A DNA stretch of 64,000 bases from Dyella lutea (lineage in GTDB: Bacteria > Pseudomonadota > Gammaproteobacteria > Xanthomonadales > Rhodanobacteraceae), in the NCBI RefSeq assembly GCF_024158035.1, contig NZ_JAMZEK010000003.1, positions 496,001-560,000 on the forward strand, read 5' to 3'. Both the position numbers and the translations under genes were made by a program. Of the stretch, positions 52,302 to 58,597 are shown piece after piece (the stretch's first letter is position 1; every line of letters starts with the position of its first letter). The notes beneath the pieces are model-generated. The model was not told the origin of the DNA, searched no databases, and saw only the letters and a list, made by a program, of their open reading frames with translations.

Positions 52302-52961
52302 CTATTGGTACGTCGGGTGCTCGCGCACAAGGTGCGATGCGCTGTCCATGGGCACCTGCCAGGGCTGTCCGAGGTAGGTGGCGCCCTCCTCCGCTACGCC
52401 GGGTCGCGTACTGCGTGGCGGTGTCAGCCGCTGCGCGTCGATGGCGTCGATGAGATCGCGCAGCGTGCCGGCGTCGCGGTAGATGGCGTCGCCCATCATC
52501 GTCAGCGTGCCGTCGGCGAACTCGGCCCGATGGCTGCACGTCACCACGTCGCCGTGGGCGCGAAGCTTGTCGAGCAGCTCGTGGATCGCGTCGATCTGAT
52601 CCAGGGTGATGCCGGACATGTAGCGCGGCCCCGCGTCGTCCATCGCGGACGCCGCATCGTCATAGGCTGCGTCATCCGGCACCGCATCGGCGTCCTGCGC
52701 GGCCGTTCGCTCGTCTGCCTCCGTTGCGCTCGAATGCACGTCAAGCACCTGCCCGATCCGCGCCTCCAGCCAGGTCAGGCTGCGGGCCATTTCGCTCAGG
52801 CGCACGGCCGTGAGGTCATCCGGTGGCGCGTCCGTTCCGCGCGTTCGCGCCAGCTGGGCCAACAACGCCACATCCACGCGCAGCTTCGCCAGCCGTTGCA
52901 GGCTGTGCATGGGCCAAGCCTCGCCCGTTGCTCCCAGGTCTTCCGAATCGATCGTCGACAT
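52302..52961 (-). CDS. Unknown protein with XAC0095-like N-terminal region
   Basis: The 219-residue acidic, soluble protein has an N-terminal helical segment (LQRLAKLRVDVALLAQLARTRG; MARSLTWLEARIGQVLD in pieces) that resembles the short XAC0095-like proteins of Xanthomonadales. An acidic linker follows, then a second helical domain (LDQIDAIHELLDKLRAHGDV). The ATG at 52961 has a GAGGAGG site. No function is known. A clear intrinsic terminator follows it. Confidence 0.65.
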   Translation of the reverse strand: MSTIDSEDLGATGEAWPMHSLQRLAKLRVDVALLAQLARTRGTDAPPDDLTAVRLSEMARSLTWLEARIGQVLDVHSSATEADERTAAQDADAVPDDAAYDDAASAMDDAGPRYMSGITLDQIDAIHELLDKLRAHGDVVTCSHRAEFADGTLTMMGDAIYRDAGTLRDLIDAIDAQRLTPPRSTRPGVAEEGATYLGQPWQVPMDSASHLVREHPTYQ

Positions 52962-53127
52962 GTTCGCCTCCTCATTCCATGAAGTACCCGCGCGCCGGGA
53001 CGGCGACGGGAAGTCGGGAGGCTCGAAACCGCACACAGCCGGCGGGCGTATTCCCCTTGCGGGTGTTGTATTAGCCGCCCTCCCGACACAGGCTTCGCGT
53101 CGGTTGCGCCTGCAATGACGCAGGCAC

Positions 53128-53157
53128 AAAAAACCCACCGGTTTGACGGAGGTGGGT
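53128..53157 (-). terminator. Intrinsic terminator in the 52962-53402 gap
   Basis: Read on the minus strand, ACCCACC and GGTGGGT enclose an 11-base loop and are followed by six thymines. It would stop transcripts coming from the MAPEG gene. The rest of the 440-bp gap contains no recognisable gene. Confidence 0.7.
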
Positions 53158-53402
53158 ACCGCTGTGTGGGGAGTTTCGAGGCTCCTTGCGACCGAGTCTG
53201 CTACTGCTATGGATGGGCGTCAAGGCAGCGAGCCACAGGTAAATCAAAGAGTGATCTAAACGGGGGGCGCACCAAAGCGATGCCTGCTGCATCTGGTCGA
53301 AGGATAAGAACCCGACGGGAATCGGGTCTCATCGGTACGGAGTTCAACCGACCGAGACCCCGCTGTGGAGAAGTCGACTCTGCCTCTTGTCTCGGGCGCT
53401 GC

Positions 53403-53783
53403 CTAGATCATCGGCAACGCCATCATCAAAAGACCGAACATGCTGGCCAGCCAGACCAGGGATCGCAGCCAGGGGATGCCGCTGACGTAGGCGGGCACGT
53501 AGACGACGCGGGCCACGAGAAAGACCAACGCACCCTGAGCCTCCGCCTCCTGGCTGGTTCCCCTCGTGAGGGCCAGCAGTGCCAGGGAGATGAAGATCGG
53601 CAAGGACTCCAGAAGGTTGTTCTTCGCTCGATCCAGCCGAGCCGCGATCACGGAAGGTTCGGGCTGAACGTCACGGTTGCCAACAATGCCCTTGAGGTCA
53701 AACCTGAAGCGCGAGGTCTCTTGCAGGAATATCTGAGCGACGTACAGAGCGAGCACGAGAAGAATGATGGTTGTCAGGTGCAC
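53403..53783 (-). CDS. MAPEG family membrane protein
   Basis: The 126-residue protein has four hydrophobic helices and the MAPEG pattern: TTIILLVLALYVAQIFL, RLDRAKNNLLESLPIFI (the conserved R-A-x-x-N-x-x-E-x-x-P motif) and YVPAYVSGIPWLRSLVW. The family includes membrane glutathione transferases. The GTG at 53783 with GGAGG seven bases upstream gives the family length; the longer ATG frame from 53936 adds a non-homologous leader. Confidence 0.82.
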   Translation of the reverse strand: MHLTTIILLVLALYVAQIFLQETSRFRFDLKGIVGNRDVQPEPSVIAARLDRAKNNLLESLPIFISLALLALTRGTSQEAEAQGALVFLVARVVYVPAYVSGIPWLRSLVWLASMFGLLMMALPMI

Positions 53784-53946
53784 GGCTTGGCCTCCAGTAA
53801 ATTCGCCCACGAAAAGCATGATCGAAAACAAACCAGGACTAAAAGCGCAACCGTACAGAGAAAGCGCCTTGAAAAGGCGACCCTGCCCCCTTTGTTGCCG
53901 CCGCCAATCGCCAACACGGAAAGTGAACCCGGCCACGCTTCTCGAC

Positions 53947-53967
53947 TTAATTAGCCACGTCCCCTTT
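53947..53967 (+). repeat. 21-bp direct repeat, copy 3
   Basis: An identical copy of the repeat at 46236 and 47996 lies 13 bp before the point where the duplicated lytS sequence begins, so it marks that breakpoint. Confidence 0.85.
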
Positions 53968-53980
53968 AATCGTTTAATCG

Positions 53981-54760
53981 CGCAAGGCGGTGTACGCGGC
54001 GATGGGTTCGTCGTACGAGTTCGGCGAGGTGTGGATCGGGCTGGTCTACGAGTTCCAGAAAGATCTCATCACCTACCTCAGCCTCGTTGTCGCGTGCGCG
54101 TTGATCCGCACCATCCGCGAGCGCCGCCGGCAGCAGCTGGACGAGCTGGAACTGCGCCGGGCGCTGAGCGAGGCGCGGCTGGCGCACCTGTCGGCGCAGA
54201 TCGAGCCGCACTTCGTGTTCAACACGCTCAACGCCATCTCCAACCGCATCTACGAGGACGTGCCCGCTGCCGACCGGATGATCGTGGCGCTGTCCGACCT
54301 GCTGCGCGCGGCGATGACCGCCGACGGTTCCGAGTTCGTGCGCGTCGCCGACGAAACGCACTGGCTGCGCGCCTACACCGCGCTGATGGCCGAACGCCAA
54401 CCCGGCCTGCTGCACGTTGATATCACCGTGGACGAAGGGCTGGACACCATGCGCCTGCCGCGCCTGCTGCTGCAGCCGCTGGTGGAAAACGCCTTCCGCC
54501 ACGGCCTGCGCAACGGCCGCGGCCGGCTCGCCGTCAGCCTGCGCCGCGATGGCGACCGGCTGCACTGCCGCGTGGAAGACGACGGCGTCGGCTTCGCCGC
54601 CGATGCGCAACCGGGCGTGGGCCTGGCCAACGTGCGCGAACGCCTCGCCCTGCTCTACCCGGATCGCCACCACTGGCAGATCGGCCACGGCGCGCAGGGC
54701 GGCACCGTGGTGGACATCACCCTGCCGCTGGAAACGTGGACGGCGGAGCCGACCGCATGA
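53981..54760 (+). pseudogene. 5'-truncated copy of the LytS-type kinase
   Basis: Sequence from CGCAAGGCGGTGTACGCG onward matches the first kinase copy starting at 44607. Everything upstream, including most transmembrane helices, is missing. The remaining open frame has the phosphoacceptor histidine (EPHFVFNTLN) and ATPase motifs (PLVENAFRHGL, GVGLANVRERL). A shortened soluble product from an ATG at 54002 is possible but has no obvious ribosome-binding site. I treat it as a pseudogene; the regulator after it is intact. Confidence 0.7.
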
Positions 54761-55518
54761 CCCTGCGCCTGGCCATCGTGGAAGACGAAGCCCCCGCCCG
54801 CGCCCGGCTGCGCCGCCTGCTCGCCGACCACGAAGACGTCGAGGTGGTGCTGGAAGCCGACACCCTGCCCGCCGCGCTCGCCACCTTGCCCGGCGCCAAC
54901 GCCGACGCGCTGTTTCTGGACATCGCACTGGGCGAATCCACCGGCTTCGACCTGCTGGACCGGTTGCCGCCGCCGTGGCCGCTGCTGGTGTTCGCCACCG
55001 CCTACCACGAGCACGCGCTGCGCGCGTTCGAAGTCGCCGCCGTCGACTACCTGCTCAAACCCTTCGACGCCCCGCGCCTCGCCGCCACGCTGGCCCGCCT
55101 GCGCGCCCGCCTCGCCGACGCCGACCCGCTACCGGCTGAAGAAGACCTGCGCCGTCTGCAGGCCGCCATGCCCGCACCGGCGTTCAACCCGCCGCCGCTG
55201 GTTATCACCGAACGCGGCCAGCGCGTGGTAGTGCCCCTGGACGAAGTGACCCACCTGGTCGGCAGCGGCAACTACGTGGAACTGCACACCCCGCAACGCA
55301 GCTACCTGATGCGCGCCACCCTCACCCAACTGGCCAGCCAGCTGCACCCCGCACAGTTCCTGCGCGTGCACCGCAGCTATCTCGTTCGCGCTGATCAGAT
55401 CGCGGCGCTGACGCCACGGGGGCATGGGGATGCCGAGCTCACGCTACGGGACGGGACGACGGTGATGGTGAGTCGACGGTATCGGGAGGCGTTGCCGGAG
55501 AGGTTGAGGGGGCGATGA
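54757..55518 (+). CDS. LytTR-type response regulator (second copy)
   Basis: The 253-residue regulator is about 96% identical to the copy at 45383 (nine differences, mostly in the receiver and linker; the LytTR domain is nearly unchanged). The phosphoacceptor and DNA-binding residues are intact. Its start overlaps the stop of the truncated kinase as ATGA. Without an intact adjacent kinase it may depend on the first kinase for phosphorylation. Confidence 0.88.
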   Translation: MTLRLAIVEDEAPARARLRRLLADHEDVEVVLEADTLPAALATLPGANADALFLDIALGESTGFDLLDRLPPPWPLLVFATAYHEHALRAFEVAAVDYLLKPFDAPRLAATLARLRARLADADPLPAEEDLRRLQAAMPAPAFNPPPLVITERGQRVVVPLDEVTHLVGSGNYVELHTPQRSYLMRATLTQLASQLHPAQFLRVHRSYLVRADQIAALTPRGHGDAELTLRDGTTVMVSRRYREALPERLRGR

Positions 55519-55547
55519 GGCGTGTTGCGGCCGCTAATTGCCAGCAG

Positions 55548-55566
55548 TGAAAGTGAACCTGCCCCC
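55548..55566 (-). repeat. GGGGGCAG-GTTCACTTTCA motif
   Basis: On the minus strand GGGGGCAGGTTCACTTTCA resembles GGGGGCAGAGTGCACTTTCA at 57771. Both lie at edges of the minus-strand cassette block. Confidence 0.5.
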
Positions 55567-55584
55567 GTTCCTGCTTCTGATCTC

Positions 55585-56064
55585 CTACCGCAAACCCGCC
55601 TCTTCGATTTTCCGTAGGAGCATTGAGGTGAGCGAAAGGTGGTCGAGACAGGTGTCAGGATCATCTACGACGCCGCTCTTATGACCTCGGGGGTTCCTTA
55701 TTCCTGCCATCGTCCCAGCGAAAATGAACTTAAAGCCCTCTTGCTCGCTTTGTTCAGAAGCAGTCATCCCTGGGTTTAATCGCAATTTCGGAGGAACCCC
55801 ACCAAAGACTCTCATCATCAGACTCTTTCCGAAGTCAGAGTCCCCGGATATACGTTGAACCTCTTCGTCAAGATACTTGAGCGCTTCGAACGTGGCTTGG
55901 GCATAGTGACCATTATCAAAAAGCCTCCTTACATCTTCAGGCAGGTCAGAATGTATATTGCGCTCATCGAATGGATGCTCGGAGCTATTACCGGCGGAGC
56001 CAGCCTCCGTGAAGGCGTGCGCTCCGCGAGCAATACGTTCAAACTGGTCTAGGTCAAGAGCCAT
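55585..56064 (-). CDS. TIGR02391 (Ymh) family protein with RNxxxH motif
   Basis: The 159-residue helical protein matches the TIGR02391 type: HYAQATFEALKYLDEEVQ, a central loop with LRLNPGM, and GTMAGIRNPRGHKSG near the C-terminus. R123-N124-x3-H128 has the form of the catalytic motif of HEPN ribonucleases, common in toxins and abortive-infection proteins. Its ATG lies inside the end of the DUF5343 gene (11-bp overlap), so the two are translationally coupled. An RNase toxin or defence effector is inferred. Confidence 0.7.
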   Translation of the reverse strand: MALDLDQFERIARGAHAFTEAGSAGNSSEHPFDERNIHSDLPEDVRRLFDNGHYAQATFEALKYLDEEVQRISGDSDFGKSLMMRVFGGVPPKLRLNPGMTASEQSEQEGFKFIFAGTMAGIRNPRGHKSGVVDDPDTCLDHLSLTSMLLRKIEEAGLR

Positions 56065-56737
56065 TGATCAAATTCTTCCGAATGCTTTGGAAGATGCGGT
56101 CGTATGTTTCCTGATCTCCCGATGCAGGAAGATTTACCTCAATACGAACTGTAAGGCCAACTAGAGATTGTTCCGAGCCGGAAGCTTTTTGGTCCGAGAC
56201 CGTACCTTGTAAGTTACTTTGCGATGTCGGTGGATTCTTCTTCGCACTCGTCGTTGCTGAAGCTCCTTGCGACTTTTTTGGGACAGTATTCGTTTTTGGA
56301 GCTGGCATCTCTGCGTGGCCAGAAAGTGCAGCAAGGGCCGAAAAAGTGCCCGCTTGGCGAGTTCCGACAACTTCTGTGGAATGATCGGATGTTCGAAAAA
56401 ACTGGGTTAATGAACTTCGATCGAGCTTCCACGCCGCATCGCCATGAAGTTCAAAGAGCTCCTCGTAGGCCTCGCGGACGACCTTTTCGAACTCCGATGA
56501 AAAGGCGCCGTCTTGGTGCTGGACAAAGGCCTTTGCCTTGCTATCAACTTTCCTTCCCTCTTCATCGATAACCCCCAAAAATCGAAGCACGTTGATCACG
56601 TATGATTCGTTCTTGGGTGCCACCCCCAATTTTCGCAGCGTATCTGCGGTAACTTCCTTTGGGAAGCTCTTCCGAAAATGACTTACGGCCTTTACAAGCG
56701 GGCCTGCGGAAGCTACGTATGGATACTTGTTCGCCAT
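56054..56737 (-). CDS. DUF5343 family protein
   Basis: The 227-residue protein has an N-terminal domain with winged-helix-like character (LVKAVSHFRKSFPKEVTADTLRKL in two helices, VINVLRFLGVIDEEGRK), which is the DUF5343 type. A low-complexity Ser/Thr/Lys linker (about 140-185) leads to a C-terminal segment IEVNLPASGDQETYDRIFQSI. It may bind DNA or regulate its partner, the overlapping TIGR02391 gene. The pair lies in an integron-type cassette downstream of an attC at 56770. Confidence 0.7.
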   Translation of the reverse strand: MANKYPYVASAGPLVKAVSHFRKSFPKEVTADTLRKLGVAPKNESYVINVLRFLGVIDEEGRKVDSKAKAFVQHQDGAFSSEFEKVVREAYEELFELHGDAAWKLDRSSLTQFFRTSDHSTEVVGTRQAGTFSALAALSGHAEMPAPKTNTVPKKSQGASATTSAKKNPPTSQSNLQGTVSDQKASGSEQSLVGLTVRIEVNLPASGDQETYDRIFQSIRKNLINGS

Positions 56738-56769
56738 CTACATTCCCCTGTTGTTGAGATTTTTCATGT

Positions 56770-56826
56770 ATCTAACGCTAGAGTTAAGCAGCGGCGAGGT
56801 CGCTGGCCTTGAACTAGTCATTAGTG
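56770..56826 (-). other. Integron attC site (57 bp, minus orientation)
   Basis: On the minus strand it runs from CACTAAT (containing the stop of the membrane-protein gene) through TTCAAGGCCAGCGACC and CGCTGCTTAACTCTAGC to the core GTTAGAT, with the internal palindrome of an attC. Confidence 0.8.
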
Positions 56827-57156
56827 GCCAAGCGCTACGACCCCGGCCTTGACCACTGCAAGGACGAAACACACGGTAAGAATTACGAGAAATGTAGCCA
56901 TTAACCCAACCTTGAAACGGCTAGTACCCGGCCCGCAGAATTTGGTGAAAAACACGCCAGCAGCGATGAACGCAAGGCCAAAACCACCGACGAAGACCAG
57001 TAGACCTAAGATCGAAGCGACAGGCGGAAAAGGCGGGAACGCGGATGCGCTAAAGCGAAGCATCGCCGCTCCTCCGACAGACGTCGCTGCGGCGAGGCCG
57101 AGCCGCTCACATAACGTAAACACCAACTCCAATTTCTCAATTTTTGTAGCATCCAT
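56821..57156 (-). CDS. Cassette-borne small membrane protein
   Basis: The 111-residue protein has three hydrophobic stretches (about residues 20-35, 45-68 and 82-105) and no recognised domain. It is flanked by attC sites at 57194 (upstream) and 56770 (downstream, containing its stop codon). An AGGAG site precedes the ATG at 57156. No function can be given. Confidence 0.72.
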   Translation of the reverse strand: MDATKIEKLELVFTLCERLGLAAATSVGGAAMLRFSASAFPPFPPVASILGLLVFVGGFGLAFIAAGVFFTKFCGPGTSRFKVGLMATFLVILTVCFVLAVVKAGVVALGH

Positions 57157-57193
57157 ATCTGTTATATCTCCTGCGTGCTGTTGCTTTTTTGGC

Positions 57194-57250
57194 CACCAAC
57201 GCTTGTGTTAAGCGGCACGGATTCGACCGCCTTGAGCAAACGAGTTGGGC
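57194..57250 (-). other. Integron attC site (57 bp, minus orientation)
   Basis: On the minus strand it runs from GCCCAAC (a canonical left core) through GCTCAAGGCGG and CCGCTTAACACAAGC to GTTGGTG. The two outer core sites pair well, and the length equals that of the neighbouring site. Confidence 0.85.
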
Positions 57251-57269
57251 TGGGACGATCGCGAAGATT

Positions 57270-57680
57270 TCAAGAAAAGCTAATCTCAAAACCCTTTGGG
57301 CCCGCCTTAACAGTCGGAGGTTGATGCCCAGTAAGAACGCGAATTGCTGAAAAGCCTCCGCCAAAAATCATAACTGCCCCTGTGCCTAAAGCTGCGGCAA
57401 TTTTGCTAAATGGCTCTGGATCAATTATAGCCATTACCAGCAGGTATACTCCAGCGCCGGCCATGCCTAACGATATCAGTACAGCACCCCATTCCTTTGC
57501 TGTGAGATTTGCCTTGCGCCCCATTTGAAGAAGCGTTTCATTAATGGGATCGACACCCAGATTAGCATCGTCGATAAGAGTAACCGAGGTTTTCGCTTTA
57601 TATGCTTTTGCTAGCATTGGTAGCCAACTTTCACCGCTGGTGTAGATTTCCAGGCCCGTGGAAGATGAATTATTACGCAT
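57270..57680 (-). CDS. Cassette-borne two-helix membrane protein
   Basis: The 136-residue protein has a soluble N-terminal region, two hydrophobic helices (about residues 65-85 and 95-112) and a short tail. I recognise no family. An AGGAG site precedes the ATG at 57680. It is bracketed by attC sites at 57709 and 57194. Confidence 0.72.
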   Translation of the reverse strand: MRNNSSSTGLEIYTSGESWLPMLAKAYKAKTSVTLIDDANLGVDPINETLLQMGRKANLTAKEWGAVLISLGMAGAGVYLLVMAIIDPEPFSKIAAALGTGAVMIFGGGFSAIRVLTGHQPPTVKAGPKGFEISFS

Positions 57681-57708
57681 ACGTCTCCTGTGTTATTGAA
57701 TTCGTCCG

Positions 57709-57764
57709 ACCTAACGCCTGAGTTAAGCGGCTGCAAAGTTGTCCGCCTCGAGTGAGATGTAGGC
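57709..57764 (-). other. Integron attC site (56 bp, minus orientation)
   Basis: On the minus strand it runs from GCCTACA through CTCGAGGCGGACAAC and GCAGCCGCTTAACTCAGGC to the core GTTAGGT. It is the first clear site of the minus-strand array. Confidence 0.8.
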
Positions 57765-57770
57765 AGAACA

Positions 57771-57790
57771 GGGGGCAGAGTGCACTTTCA
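57771..57790 (+). repeat. GGGGGCAGAGTGCACTTTCA motif
   Basis: It is closely related to the motif at 55548 but in the opposite orientation; both sit at cassette-block borders. Confidence 0.5.
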
Positions 57791-57810
57791 TAAGTCTCGC
57801 TCCCCTTGCC

Positions 57811-58257
57811 CTAGCCCAGAGCAGCCCGAAGACTGGCCGCCCACTCGATACGGTCCTCAAAGTTGTAAGGCACTTTTCTACCCGCATGCAGCGCGTCCCC
57901 TGAGTAGCGCGGAAACACATGCAGATGAAAATGCCACACATCCTGATCACCAGCTGGCCCGTTGTGCTGGCGAGTTGAGATCCCCTCACACTGGAAAACA
58001 TCCCGCATCGCCTGCGCCAGGCGACGCGTGGCACGAAAGAAGTCAGCGCCAAGGCTGTCCGGAATATCCAGCACATTCTCGTAGTGCATCCGGGGAATAA
58101 CCAGGCAGTTGCCCTTGATCCCGCCGTAGTGATGCGTCGGCACGAGGGCGTAGAGGTTGTTATCCACCAGCACAACGGCCGATTCCGGAGCCGGCGAAGG
58201 AAGCGCCGCAGCGATGCCACAGAACGGACACGCGTATCCGGCCGGAGCATGCCTCAT
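57811..58257 (-). CDS. HIT family protein
   Basis: The 148-residue histidine-triad protein has an N-terminal CPFC zinc-type pair (YACPFCGIAA), GNCLVIPRMHYENVLDI and the catalytic triad DVWHFHLHVFPRY. It should hydrolyse or transfer nucleotides (Ap4A-hydrolase or AMP-lysine hydrolase-like). The ATG at 58257 is used. It lies upstream of the minus-strand attC array and might itself be an older cassette, since a degraded attC-like end precedes it. Confidence 0.85.
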   Translation of the reverse strand: MRHAPAGYACPFCGIAAALPSPAPESAVVLVDNNLYALVPTHHYGGIKGNCLVIPRMHYENVLDIPDSLGADFFRATRRLAQAMRDVFQCEGISTRQHNGPAGDQDVWHFHLHVFPRYSGDALHAGRKVPYNFEDRIEWAASLRAALG

Positions 58258-58260
58258 GAG

Positions 58261-58320
58261 GCCTGACGCCGAATAGTTTGGAAATGCGGTGTCATCCTGC
58301 CGCCTACTCCTTCAAGCTCC
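58261..58320 (-). other. Possible degraded attC before the HIT gene
   Basis: On the minus strand GCGG...CCGC followed by CAAACTATTCGGCGTCAGGC resembles an attC right end, with core GTCAGGC in place of GTTAGGC. Weak on its own. The remaining gap to 58597 holds no recognised gene. Confidence 0.3.
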
Positions 58321-58597
58321 GCGCGCCGGGCGCGGTAACTCCCTGATCAGACCCACAGCGGCGTTCTGCTGATGCCGCCGGCTCGCATAGTCTTGCGCTT
58401 TCCCCATTAAGCCGGGCATTGCCCGACTTCGGGATCGTTCCACGGGTCGTCATGGGGCACAAGTGCGAAAGCCGCGCATGGTCCTTGCTGACATCCGGAC
58501 CCGCCTACGTCATCCCCCATCCCACTCACCCCAAACCGCTTGCCCCACCCCACCCCACCCGCGACCCTGCGCCCACTGTCACAGGGAGCGTCCATCC

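Noticed and set aside
53990-54760. Second LytS-type kinase as an intact gene
   Set aside because: The sequence lacks the membrane part present in the first copy and begins at a clear breakpoint without its own ribosome-binding site.
50169-57764. A complete integron with integrase
   Set aside because: No tyrosine recombinase of the IntI type and no attI were found in any frame of the window; only attC-bearing cassettes are present.
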